Assembly: GCA_031418215.1 (NCBI GenBank)
Contig: JANOXC010000148.1
Span: 1 to 28,990 of the forward strand
DNA: 28,990 nt
Direction: 5' to 3'
Origin: JANOXC01 sp031418215
GTDB lineage: Bacteria; Bacteroidota; Bacteroidia; AKYH767-A; OLB10
Shown: positions 1-7,248 of the stretch, piece by piece
How the letters are laid out: each line of letters starts with the position of its first letter
How positions within the stretch are numbered: the first letter of the stretch is position 1
The notes under the pieces: generated by a model
What the model was told of the DNA's origin: nothing
What the model saw: the letters and a program-made list of their open reading frames with translations, nothing else
Database searches by the model: none
Program-made: the position numbers and the translations under genes

Positions 1-509
1 AATCGGTGGGAGCTTCCTATGTCATTTTAGGGCATTCAGAAAGAAGGGCTTTTTATCATGAGTCAGACGATGTTGTTGCTGCAAAGACAATAATTGTTTT
101 GGATAACGGATTGATTCCGGTTTTTTGTTGTGGTGAATCATTGGCGCAGCGTCAGGGAGGTATACATTTTGATGTAGTGAAGCAACAAATTGAAACAGGA
201 TTATTTCATCTGCAGCAAATAAATTTTGAGAAAGTTGTGATTGCCTATGAACCTGTTTGGGCGATTGGGACAGGGGAGACAGCAACACCAGCACAAGCAC
301 AGGAAATGCATCATTACATACGTTCCACTATTGAAGCCAAATACGGAAATAACACTGCTGCTTCAACATCATTATTATATGGTGGAAGTTGCAATGAAAA
401 AAATGCAACGGAACTTTTTGCTTTGCCTGATGTTGATGGTGGTTTAATAGGAGGGGCTTCTCTGAAGGCCGCAAGTTTTGTTAGTATCATTCAATCTTTT
501 TCTAAATAA
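1..509 (+). CDS. tpiA: Triosephosphate isomerase, 3' part (5' end outside window)
   Basis: The enzyme interconverts dihydroxyacetone phosphate and glyceraldehyde 3-phosphate in glycolysis, in the cytoplasm. The reading frame is open to the left edge (codons begin at base 3), so the gene is cut by the window. About 168 residues remain of a family that is usually near 250. The remaining part begins at the segment S-V-G-A-S-Y-V-I-L-G-H-S-E-R-R, which carries the catalytic histidine. It continues through AYEPVWAIGTG, with the catalytic glutamate and the start of the phosphate loop, then LLYGGSCNEKN and GLIGGASL, the phosphate-binding C-terminal strands. All expected active-site elements of this half are intact. 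The stop codon TAA shares its last base with the ATG of the next gene (TAATG), so translation of the two is probably coupled. The GTG at base 6 is internal and not a start. Confidence 0.97.
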   Translation, partial: SVGASYVILGHSERRAFYHESDDVVAAKTIIVLDNGLIPVFCCGESLAQRQGGIHFDVVKQQIETGLFHLQQINFEKVVIAYEPVWAIGTGETATPAQAQEMHHYIRSTIEAKYGNNTAASTSLLYGGSCNEKNATELFALPDVDGGLIGGASLKAASFVSIIQSFSK

Positions 510-1654
510 TGAAGCGTTTTGCTTCATTAACCATTTTATATATTTTTTTTTTAAGCGCGACTTCGGCGCAGGTTGCCTATGACTTTAATTTATTAGTAGG
601 AAAAGTAGTTCAAAATTATCCACGCTTCCCTGAAAGTAATGCTGCTGTATTAACCCGCTTTTCTTATAATAAAAAGTTGGCAGGCGGATCACCATGGCAT
701 CAGTATTACAGCAATCCTGAATGGACAGTTCAAGCACATTTTGGTTCACTGGGAAATAAGAAGGAACTCGGTAATATCGGTGGTTTTTCAACGGGATTTC
801 GTTTTACAAAAGATCTTGCTGACAAATGGACAATGGGTATAAGTGCAACATTCGGCATTGCTCATTTTAGCCAACCATTCAATGAAGTTTCAAATCCTGA
901 TAATGTTGCAATCGGATCTTCATTTACTCCTTTGGCAACAGCTGATGTTGGTTTTTTTTATCATCTTAATCCATACTGCTCAGTTTTTTCTCTGTTATCT
1001 TTTATACATTGTTCAGATGCACATACACATCTGCCCAACTTAGGTATTAACCTGCCTGCAATATCATTTGGCGTACGTTACCGGCCGGTACCTGCCATAC
1101 TTACCCAACAAAAAACTGAATCAGCGGTGAAGGATAAGAAACCAAAGTTGAATTTCAGACTAGCGCTGGGGTTGCATGAGATGGGATCTGCTGAGGGCCC
1201 GGTAAATGGCCCTGAATTTCCTGTTTACCTGGCATCAATATATATATACCGGCATTATAACCCGGTGTCACGATGGCAAATGGGCATTGATGCTTATTAT
1301 GATAGTGGAGTTTATTCCTTCATTACCAGTCAGCGATATTATGATGAAAAGGAAAAGCTTAAGTCAATGAGTGTTATATATATGTTTGGAAATGAATTTA
1401 TATTCGGACATTTCAGTTTTGTAACCCAGGGAGGAATTTATCTCTATCACCCTTTTGCCCATGACCGATATGAAGAAAGCGATGGAGATGTGAAAGGTTT
1501 CCTGAAACAATATGTTGCAGGAAGACTGGGCTTTCAATATTATTTAAAAAATACTTTTTTGCAAAAACACCAAAATTTATTTTTAGGATGGTATGTAAAA
1601 ACCAATCTCGGCCAGGCTGATTTCATGGAAATGAGCCTGGGGTATAATTTTTAA
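509..1654 (+). CDS. PagL-like acyloxyacyl hydrolase (lipid A 3-O-deacylase family), outer membrane
   Basis: This 381-residue protein has an N-terminal signal peptide (residues 1-20, ending S-A-Q). It is rich in alternating aromatic beta strands, as in an outer-membrane barrel, and ends in F. The segment around residues 165-190 (F-I-H-C-S-D, then LPNLGINLPAISFGVRY) resembles the H-x-S active-site region of PagL, with H167 and S169. PagL removes the 3-O acyl chain of lipid A in the outer membrane. Residue 181, twelve after the serine, is Asn where I recall a catalytic Glu in Pseudomonas PagL, so activity is uncertain. The protein is roughly twice as long as PagL: the second half (from about residue 212) begins with another strand-rich section and may complete a larger barrel, as in other Bacteroidota homologues. 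It overlaps tpiA by one base. The family call comes from the motif and the topology; the substrate is inferred. Confidence 0.72.
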   Translation: MKRFASLTILYIFFLSATSAQVAYDFNLLVGKVVQNYPRFPESNAAVLTRFSYNKKLAGGSPWHQYYSNPEWTVQAHFGSLGNKKELGNIGGFSTGFRFTKDLADKWTMGISATFGIAHFSQPFNEVSNPDNVAIGSSFTPLATADVGFFYHLNPYCSVFSLLSFIHCSDAHTHLPNLGINLPAISFGVRYRPVPAILTQQKTESAVKDKKPKLNFRLALGLHEMGSAEGPVNGPEFPVYLASIYIYRHYNPVSRWQMGIDAYYDSGVYSFITSQRYYDEKEKLKSMSVIYMFGNEFIFGHFSFVTQGGIYLYHPFAHDRYEESDGDVKGFLKQYVAGRLGFQYYLKNTFLQKHQNLFLGWYVKTNLGQADFMEMSLGYNF

Positions 1655-1686
1655 TGAAGAGTACTTAATACTGAATTGTTAATTGA

Positions 1687-2820
1687 TCAGGCTGTCATTT
1701 TTCTATTCATAAAGGAGCAGTAGATCTTTTCATTTTCAGCAACGGTATTTCGTAAATTGAATTGCTTATGAATGGTTTGATAGGCGTTTTCGCCGAGCGC
1801 TTCTCTTATTTTGACATCTTTTGCAAGACGCAGAAATCTTCCTCCAAGATGCTCGGCATCACCGCCGGCAAACAATATTCCATTCCAGTTGTCTTTCATA
1901 AAAGCTGTTGCACTTCCGGTATTCGTAGCAATAACTGCTTTATGCATGGCCATGGCTTCCATCAATTCAGGTTTTAAGCCTTCTGATAAGGAAGTTGAAC
2001 AATATATATCAATTGCTTTGAACACTTCAGGTCTGTTGTCAATTGGATCACAAAAACTGATCAGTTGGTTTACCTCCAGTTTATTCGCCAATGCCATACA
2101 TTCGTTCTTTAAATCGCCTTCACCCATCATTAAAAATTGTAAATCATCGCAACTGTCTTTAATTTTTGCAATTGCATTAATGAAACATTTCGGATCTTTT
2201 TGTTCCGTGAAACGGTCGATGAAACCAATGGTGGTTTTATTCGTTGAAAGTCTAAGTTCGCTTCTTACATCTTTTATTGGCCGGTAAGGGCTGTATACAT
2301 CGAGGTTTATTCCATAAGTAATGATTGTACTATTTTTCTTAGTCAACATGCCAGTACTCATATCGGATGACGCAACTTGAATCGTTAAATCAACATTAGC
2401 CATCAGTAGTTTTTCTGATAACTCTCTTGCCATTTTTTCCGGTAAGCTTTGATCTCGGTGAAATGCCCATCCGTAGACTGTATAAATTACAGGTATTCCC
2501 AGTGCTTTTGCAGTAAAAACGGTATTGCTTAATGCTCTTGTTCCATGTGCATGGAGGATGTCAATCTCTTCAGAACGTAAAATGGCTTGTACATTATTGA
2601 AAGTGGAGAAGTGAAATGGCTGTAACGTATCAACTACATAAACTGTAATCTTTTTTTGTCGTAGTTTTTCAATGATTGGGCCATCCGTAAAGGAAAGCAC
2701 AATCGGTTCAAATTCTTCCTTATTGAGATTTGTAACGAGATCATAAACATGCGATTCACCACCGCCAATCTGTCCCTGGCGCATAGCATGAAGAATTTTT
2801 GTTTTACTTTTAAACATCAT
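1687..2820 (-). CDS. Glycosyltransferase family 4 (GT-B fold)
   Basis: This is a 377-residue retaining glycosyltransferase. The N-terminal Rossmann half opens with ILHAMRQGQIGGGESHVYDL (residues 9-28), the usual GGxE acceptor-side loop of GT4 enzymes. The C-terminal half has I-D-R-F-T-E-Q-K-D-P (201-210; the Arg and Lys normally contact the donor phosphates). It also has the E-x7-E signature with E280 and E288 in S-E-G-L-K-P-E-L-M-E-A-M. There is no signal peptide, so it is cytoplasmic or peripheral. It probably adds a sugar from a nucleotide donor to a cell-surface glycan or lipid; donor and acceptor cannot be read. It lies 8 bases downstream of the membrane GT2 gene on the same strand, and the two likely form one transcript. 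It is convergent with the PagL-like gene, 32 bases away. Confidence 0.9.
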   Translation of the reverse strand: MMFKSKTKILHAMRQGQIGGGESHVYDLVTNLNKEEFEPIVLSFTDGPIIEKLRQKKITVYVVDTLQPFHFSTFNNVQAILRSEEIDILHAHGTRALSNTVFTAKALGIPVIYTVYGWAFHRDQSLPEKMARELSEKLLMANVDLTIQVASSDMSTGMLTKKNSTIITYGINLDVYSPYRPIKDVRSELRLSTNKTTIGFIDRFTEQKDPKCFINAIAKIKDSCDDLQFLMMGEGDLKNECMALANKLEVNQLISFCDPIDNRPEVFKAIDIYCSTSLSEGLKPELMEAMAMHKAVIATNTGSATAFMKDNWNGILFAGGDAEHLGGRFLRLAKDVKIREALGENAYQTIHKQFNLRNTVAENEKIYCSFMNRKMTA

Positions 2821-2828
2821 ATTTTTAT

Positions 2829-4022
2829 TTATTTTTCAATGGAATGATTCTCTAAATGTGTTGCTGCATTTGTTTTTATTATAGTGGTGTCGGCAAATAG
2901 TTGATGGAATAGTTCTTTAAATATTAGCAAAAAATTCCATGGTAATGAAGCAAAGGCAAAAGCCGTTTTTAATTTGTAAAACCCTAATGGAACAGCAACC
3001 AGCAATGCGAAAACATATAGGCAAGTAAGTATAGCCCATGTATTGAAGCCAATGATTAACCATGAATCAATAAAGTAGCTTAACCCTGTCATTAGTAATA
3101 AAAAAGTTAACAGGATGACTTTTGGAACCAGTGCGAAATGCGCTATTTTATTAGCATAATCAAATTTGCCAAATAATAACGAAAGTATTCCTCTTGTACA
3201 GTGATTCTTAAAGTAAGCAAACTGATTTGCTATCCAGGCAGAACGTTGATGTGTAAACCCTTCAGCCAGTTGTATCTTTTCATCAACCACAATAGCATCA
3301 TCCAGATACACAATACGATGATTATCTTCTACTAACTTCAATTCCAATTCTCTGTCAAAACCACTTTTCATTTCCATTTCTTCCACTAACAGTTTCAGGT
3401 AGAAATAAGAAAAGGCAATGCAAGTTTCTGTTACTGCTGAAGAGAAGCCGAAAGCCTGTTGCCCTTTTCTGAAAATGTGATTATTTATTTCACTGCAAAC
3501 GCTTTCAAGAATATTGATGTTTGTTTCTGTACTTCTGGCAACACGATGTCCTTGCACAGCATAACAGCCATTCAGAAAGGCTGCATTGATTTTTTCAAGG
3601 AAATCGGATTTCATAAAATTATCAGCATCCAGAATTACAGCTATATCGTATTGATCATTTAATTGTTTAAAAGCAGTGTTTAATGCTTTTGCTTTGTTGC
3701 TGATATCGTAATGCGAATCAACAAGTTTTAATGGAAGTTTTTTTAACTTTTCAATTGTCTCCGGTTGCAATGAATCCGCAATAACAATTACATCATATCG
3801 ATGGGAGGGATATTTTTGAAAAAGGGCATGTTCGGCTGAACGTAAAATGGAAGAATCTTGTTTATGGCATGGAATGAATACCGCTATTTTTTTAAAGACA
3901 TCTCCGGATGAAAATTGTTTTTTAACAGCAAAAACACCTGCCATCGAAAAAATGAAACTGTACAATACAGTGAATGCCGTTATTGAAAACAGGAGGAAGA
4001 CGACGATGTTTATCAGTGTCAT
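2829..4022 (-). CDS. Membrane glycosyltransferase family 2
   Basis: This is a 397-residue processive-type GT2. An N-terminal membrane segment (about residues 3-32) is followed by a cytoplasmic GT-A domain. The domain holds I-P-C-H-K-Q-D (50-56), the D-x-D metal/donor motif L-D-A-D (131-134), the acid pair V-E-D-N (231-234) and the motif H-Q-R-S-A-W (258-263), a variant of the Q-x-x-R-W acceptor/processivity site. Two or three membrane helices follow between about residues 290 and 350, with a possible amphipathic segment after them. This layout is that of enzymes making polysaccharide or glycolipid at the inner membrane. The usual G-S-G before the acceptor-side helix is not evident; E-T-C-I-A-F-S lies there instead. 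It is the first gene of a two-gene unit with the GT4. The region upstream holds no gene for about 650 bases. Product unknown. Confidence 0.88.
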   Translation of the reverse strand: MTLINIVVFLLFSITAFTVLYSFIFSMAGVFAVKKQFSSGDVFKKIAVFIPCHKQDSSILRSAEHALFQKYPSHRYDVIVIADSLQPETIEKLKKLPLKLVDSHYDISNKAKALNTAFKQLNDQYDIAVILDADNFMKSDFLEKINAAFLNGCYAVQGHRVARSTETNINILESVCSEINNHIFRKGQQAFGFSSAVTETCIAFSYFYLKLLVEEMEMKSGFDRELELKLVEDNHRIVYLDDAIVVDEKIQLAEGFTHQRSAWIANQFAYFKNHCTRGILSLLFGKFDYANKIAHFALVPKVILLTFLLLMTGLSYFIDSWLIIGFNTWAILTCLYVFALLVAVPLGFYKLKTAFAFASLPWNFLLIFKELFHQLFADTTIIKTNAATHLENHSIEK

Positions 4023-4308
4023 TTTGTGGGTATTTAAGGGAACATGTTTAAACTATAAGGTGAACGGTTTTTATTTCCTTGTTGTACGGAGCATTTGATT
4101 TTCGGTTACAGACGGTTTTTAGGTATACCTTACCGTTGGATAATTGAAGGAAGGATAGGGGAGAATTGATAAAAATTGAAAGGCAATTTCTTTTCTTCTT
4201 GTGGCAAATAGTAATGTAAATAGCAGAAAAGTGGTTTGGGAAATTACCAAAGAAAAATTGAAGTTTCGGTAAAATCTTACAGTTAGTTACGACTTATTTT
4301 TTCATACA
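4023..4308. other. Intergenic region upstream of the GT2 gene, no gene seen
   Basis: This AT-rich stretch between the GT2 start and the first repeat unit contains no convincing reading frame, RNA gene or repeat. It must hold the promoter of the glycosyltransferase pair on the minus strand, but I found no good TAnnTTTG box in the first 100 bases. Confidence 0.6.
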
Positions 4309-4655
4309 TTCTTCTATTAGTGAGATTGCTTCACTCATCCTTCGCTCGCAATGAAGTAGGGTGGTGAATTTTATGTCATTGCAAGCCACATGCGCACCGT
4401 CATTGCGAGCCACTAGTATAATTATCCTATTAACAGAGTTCTAAAGTGGCGAAGCAATCTTTTCCATGGTGAGATTGCTTCACTCGTTCCTCGCTCGCAA
4501 TGACGGTAGGGTGGTGAGATTGCTTCAATCATCCTACGCTCGCAATGACGGTAGGGTGGTGAATTTTATGTCATTGCGAGCCATTAGCATACCGTCATTG
4601 CGAGCCACTGGAATATATTTGTTCAAATGAGAATCGCGAAGTGGCGAAGCAATCT
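4309..4655. repeat. Left repeat cluster (forward 45-bp and reverse 64-bp palindromic units)
   Basis: Forward units start at 4321, 4470 and 4515. Each runs TGAGATTGCTTC, then an 11-nt middle such as ACTCGTTCCTC, then GCTCGCAATGA and a GTAGGGTGG linker. Reverse units of exactly 64 bp lie at 4397-4460 and 4592-4655. They start CCGTCATTGCGAGC and end GAAGCAATCT, i.e. the forward unit inverted with its middle lengthened and bounded by CCACT/AGTGG. Reverse half-units (GTCATTGCAAGCC and similar) occur near 4375 and 4569. The pairing of forward and reverse units would let the region fold into long hairpins. Confidence 0.9.
4397..4505 (+). repeat. Direct repeat, copy 1 (109 bp)
   Basis: This block matches 5183-5291 at a constant offset of 786 bases, with one difference (G at 4438, A at 5224). 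It consists of a 64-bp reverse unit, a TTTCCATGG linker and one forward unit. Such near-identity between AT-rich spacer parts indicates a recent duplication or gene conversion. Confidence 0.9.
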
Positions 4656-4672
4656 GTCCATTAGAACCTGAA

Positions 4673-4990
4673 CTACCCTGCATTCTCTTCAACAAATTCA
4701 TCAATACACATTGATAAATCATACCATTTAGGATTAAGTTTATTTATCAGCGCCTCCTTTGTTTTTCTTGAGCCACCTTTAAGTTGTTTCTCCCTTAAAA
4801 TCGCTTCATCAATTGTTTCAAAAAACTCAATGTAAACTAATTTATCCAAATGATATTTTGCTGAAAAACTATTGGGATATTTTTTCGACTTATGTTCTAA
4901 AAACCTGACCTCCATATCGGCTGTAACCCCAATATAAATGGTGGTATTATTCTTATTGGTCAGCATGTAAATGTAACCGCCTCTTTCCAT
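4673..4990 (-). CDS. GIY-YIG nuclease family protein
   Basis: This 105-residue protein consists of a single GIY-YIG endonuclease domain of the small stand-alone type (UvrC N-terminal fold, YhbQ-like). Visible motifs are G-Y-I-Y-M-L-T-N (5-12, the GIY strand), Y-I-G-V-T (19-23, the YIG strand), the catalytic-region Arg in E-V-R-F-L-E-H (27-33), and the metal-binding Glu in D-E-A-I-L-R-E-K-Q-L-K-G. These are followed by the family's usual N-K-L-N-P-K-W-Y-D-L ending. All key residues appear intact, so it may be active. Substrate unknown: such proteins could cut branched or specific DNA. It lies alone between two repeat clusters that share near-identical blocks, and its own promoter is not evident. 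The start at 4990 places the GIY motif at the usual distance from the N-terminus. Confidence 0.9.
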   Translation of the reverse strand: MERGGYIYMLTNKNNTTIYIGVTADMEVRFLEHKSKKYPNSFSAKYHLDKLVYIEFFETIDEAILREKQLKGGSRKTKEALINKLNPKWYDLSMCIDEFVEENAG

Positions 4991-5182
4991 ATAGATTTTA
5001 AAGCTGATTCTGTTAATTTAGGTTATTCTACTATTAATGAGATTGCTTCACTCGTTCCTCGCTCGCAATGACGTTAGGGTGGTGAGATTGCTTCATTCAT
5101 CCTTCGTTCGCAATGACAGTAGGGTGGTGAATTTATGTCATTATGAACGACGATCGCACCGCTATTACGAGCCACAAGCGTA

Positions 5183-5291
5183 CCGTCATTGCGAGCCACT
5201 AGTATAATTATCCTATTAACAGAATTCTAAAGTGGCGAAGCAATCTTTTCCATGGTGAGATTGCTTCACTCGTTCCTCGCTCGCAATGACG
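5183..5291 (+). repeat. Direct repeat, copy 2 (109 bp)
   Basis: Second copy of the block at 4397-4505, one mismatch. Together the copies flank the GIY-YIG gene in the same orientation, so recombination between them would delete the gene and leave one block. Confidence 0.9.
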
Positions 5292-5435
5292 TTAGGGTGG
5301 TGAGATTGCTTTACTCGTTCCTCGTTCGCAATGACGGTAGGGTGGTGAGATTGCTTTACTCGTTCCTCGCTCGCAATGAAGGTAGGGTGGTGAGATTGCT
5401 TTAGACGTTCTTCGTTCGCAATGACGGTAGCATGG
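5256..5435 (+). repeat. Tandem array, four 45-bp units
   Basis: Units start at 5256, 5301, 5346 and 5391, an exact 45-bp period. Each contains inverted ends AGATTGC and GCAATGA around a variable centre. Because 45 is a multiple of three and no stop falls in one minus-strand frame, the array translates as a 15-residue repeat, which should not be annotated as a protein. Confidence 0.92.
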
Positions 5436-5448
5436 TGAAAAGACCGTT

Positions 5449-6951
5449 TCACTTTTTACCTTTAATTGTATTTAAATAATTGATGATTTCAGCTACGGCT
5501 ACCGTATCTCTAATTGATGCACCAAAATTGACAATCATTTTTTGCATAATTTTTTCCCAGTTTTTTTCTGTTAATGCCGGTTGCATTTCAATGTAGTTAA
5601 GTGAATGACATGCATTACAATTTGATTTTACATCATCAATTCCAACAGCGTAAGGCAGTTCAACTGTTACATCATTAATATCTACAGTAGGTTCTGTTGC
5701 AAGGAAAGTATTTCCTTTAGGGGTTGTTTTACCATTTTTATTGCATGTCAATTCCAATGATTCAATTTCATTTTTCATGTAGCCGCTCCTGTTCCATTGA
5801 TGCCAGGGCTGGGTGTCGCCTTTTGAATTGGTTGCCTTCACAAAAAACTTGTACGTCCCTTCTGATGTGGGTTTAAATTCATATCGCCATCTGCGCCAGG
5901 AATAATTACCTAATGAAGGATCTAATTTTGTTGTTATCCATGTACTGCCGCTATCACTGCTGATTTCAACTTTTGTAATTCCATCTCCACCATCGAATGC
6001 AAGCCCCTGTATTTCATAAGTATTTCCCGATGTTAAAATACACTCTGGAACAGGCGAAACAAAAATGGAACGAATGGCTATTTTATTGATCGGTGTCATT
6101 TCTGTTGCCAGTGAATCCGGTCTTTCATTTCCATTATATACTCCTTTTGGAACTAAATAAGCTTTATCCATCCAATATCCTTTAAAAGTATCAGCATAAA
6201 CTTTTATTTCATCCAGCATTTTAACCCAGTAAGTGGCATACCATCCGGGTACGACTAACTTCAATGGATAACCATTTAAAATTGGCAAAGGCTCGCCATT
6301 CATTTCATAGGCAAGCATAACTTCACCATCTGTTGCATGATCATACTCCAATGACTTTACAAAATCCGGTACGGTGGGTAAGGGTGGAGCATCCATTCCG
6401 TTGAATGCAACAAATTTTGAATTTGATTTAGCTTCCGCCATGGCAAGTATATCTTTCAATTTTACACCTGTCCATTTTGCATTTCCCATAGCACCATTTA
6501 CCCATTGTGCACCACCAACACGAGGGTTAAAACAACTGCGGGCATTGCCTGCACATACACACAATGCATTAATGGTGTACGGTTTGAATTTAGTTTTCAA
6601 ATCGTTTATGGAAAGCCGCAATTCTTTTTTTACATTACCGTTAATCAGTAATCTGAATTTGGATGTATCAATTTTTAATGGAATATTTGATAAATGCCAC
6701 CTGACAAAGAAAACATCATTGGGTGTAAAGTCAAGTAAAAAATACTTTAAAGGTGTTTCTAAATTGGGCGGACGATCGGTTAAAAGAATAAGTGGCTTCT
6801 TGCCGGGTGACTGAACCATTTGAAAAGTTGTATTTTCGCTTACCGTTTCATCCTCTTCAGGATTTTTAGATGTGGAACAGGAGAAAAAAGCAAACAAGAA
6901 CAAACTAAAGGAAATATTTTTTATTGGCAATAAATATTTTTTTACTTTCAT
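5449..6951 (-). CDS. Sulfite oxidase-type molybdoenzyme with C-terminal heme c domain, lipoprotein
   Basis: This 500-residue protein starts with a lipoprotein signal (lipobox A-F-F-S-C, Cys25), so it should be anchored outside the inner membrane. Residues about 75-270 form the molybdopterin (sulfite oxidase) domain. C-A-G-N at 133-136 supplies the cysteine that ligates molybdenum. G-N-A-K-W-T-G-V-K-L (156-165) and the later PLKLVVPGWYATYWVKML are family signatures. Residues about 290-405 match the Mo-co dimerisation (Ig-like) domain. A single C-N-A-C-H heme site lies at 445-449, with Met residues downstream as possible axial ligands. Known relatives oxidise sulfite and pass electrons to cytochrome c; here donor and acceptor are fused in one chain. 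Substrate is inferred: a sulfoxide or other oxyanion is possible. It is probably a single-gene unit; the stop borders the repeat cluster. Confidence 0.88.
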   Translation of the reverse strand: MKVKKYLLPIKNISFSLFLFAFFSCSTSKNPEEDETVSENTTFQMVQSPGKKPLILLTDRPPNLETPLKYFLLDFTPNDVFFVRWHLSNIPLKIDTSKFRLLINGNVKKELRLSINDLKTKFKPYTINALCVCAGNARSCFNPRVGGAQWVNGAMGNAKWTGVKLKDILAMAEAKSNSKFVAFNGMDAPPLPTVPDFVKSLEYDHATDGEVMLAYEMNGEPLPILNGYPLKLVVPGWYATYWVKMLDEIKVYADTFKGYWMDKAYLVPKGVYNGNERPDSLATEMTPINKIAIRSIFVSPVPECILTSGNTYEIQGLAFDGGDGITKVEISSDSGSTWITTKLDPSLGNYSWRRWRYEFKPTSEGTYKFFVKATNSKGDTQPWHQWNRSGYMKNEIESLELTCNKNGKTTPKGNTFLATEPTVDINDVTVELPYAVGIDDVKSNCNACHSLNYIEMQPALTEKNWEKIMQKMIVNFGASIRDTVAVAEIINYLNTIKGKK

Positions 6952-7248
6952 TGTTTACTTAATAATATTATTTTTTTTCTACTTCCGATTGAGTTTATTA
7001 TTTGAATTAATTAGGTTTTCTAATTGAATTGGAGATAAAAGCAGTTTTTATAGAAAGTGTTAGAGGCACAACTTATTATTTATTGACCAACACCATGCCT
7101 CGTTATTTTTATATGGATTAAGAATGCAATCGGAACATAAAGTAATAATCTGTTTTGCTTATAATGCAAGCACTCAGCCTTTCTGTTTAATGTTAGCGCT
7201 GACTCAACCAATTAGCATTTAAAAAGACAGGCAAAAAAAACAACATTC
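6952..7248. other. Intergenic region upstream of the molybdoenzyme gene
   Basis: There are 297 bases without a gene between kdsA and the sulfite oxidase-like gene (both minus strand). The sequence is AT-rich. I see no TAnnTTTG box close to the start, no strong terminator after kdsA and no repeat. Confidence 0.5.

Larger units (their letters stand above)
4309..5435. mobile_element. Candidate REP-like element: GIY-YIG gene between repeat clusters
   Basis: A GIY-YIG nuclease gene (4673-4990, minus strand) is bracketed by two clusters of the same palindromic repeats. The left cluster lies 17 bases from its stop and the right cluster 47 bases from its start. A 109-bp block (4397-4505) recurs at 5183-5291 with a single mismatch. 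Both clusters begin with a similar sequence before the first unit (ATTCTnCTATTAnTGAGATTG, at about 4309 and 5026). The arrangement parallels RAYT/REP elements, where a single-copy nuclease gene sits between the repeats it is thought to spread. That a GIY-YIG enzyme does this here is inference; no target-site duplication was identified. Confidence 0.42.
5026..5435. repeat. Right repeat cluster
   Basis: Forward units start at 5038, 5083, 5256, 5301, 5346 and 5391. A degenerate reverse stretch lies at about 5134-5177 and a complete 64-bp reverse unit at 5183-5246. The cluster ends 13 bases before the stop codon of the sulfite oxidase-like gene. No gene lies in this 458-base gap; an open frame on the minus strand here is only the translated repeats. 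Confidence 0.9.

Noticed and set aside
1811..2287. A 158-codon plus-strand frame opposite the GT4 gene
   Set aside because: Antisense shadow; the minus-strand frame has clear glycosyltransferase motifs over the same bases.
4534..4722. A 62-codon minus-strand frame over the left repeat cluster
   Set aside because: It consists of repeat units and overlaps the end of the GIY-YIG gene in another frame; no family resemblance.
4309..5435. CRISPR array
   Set aside because: Units are directly adjacent without unique spacers, occur in both orientations and are palindromic end to end; no cas genes lie nearby.
5216..5452. A 78-codon minus-strand frame with a repeating 15-residue peptide
   Set aside because: It is the 45-bp tandem repeat array translated in a stop-free frame; the same units elsewhere are non-coding and carry stops.
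6374..6814. A 146-codon plus-strand frame opposite the molybdoenzyme gene
   Set aside because: Antisense shadow of the conserved molybdopterin domain.
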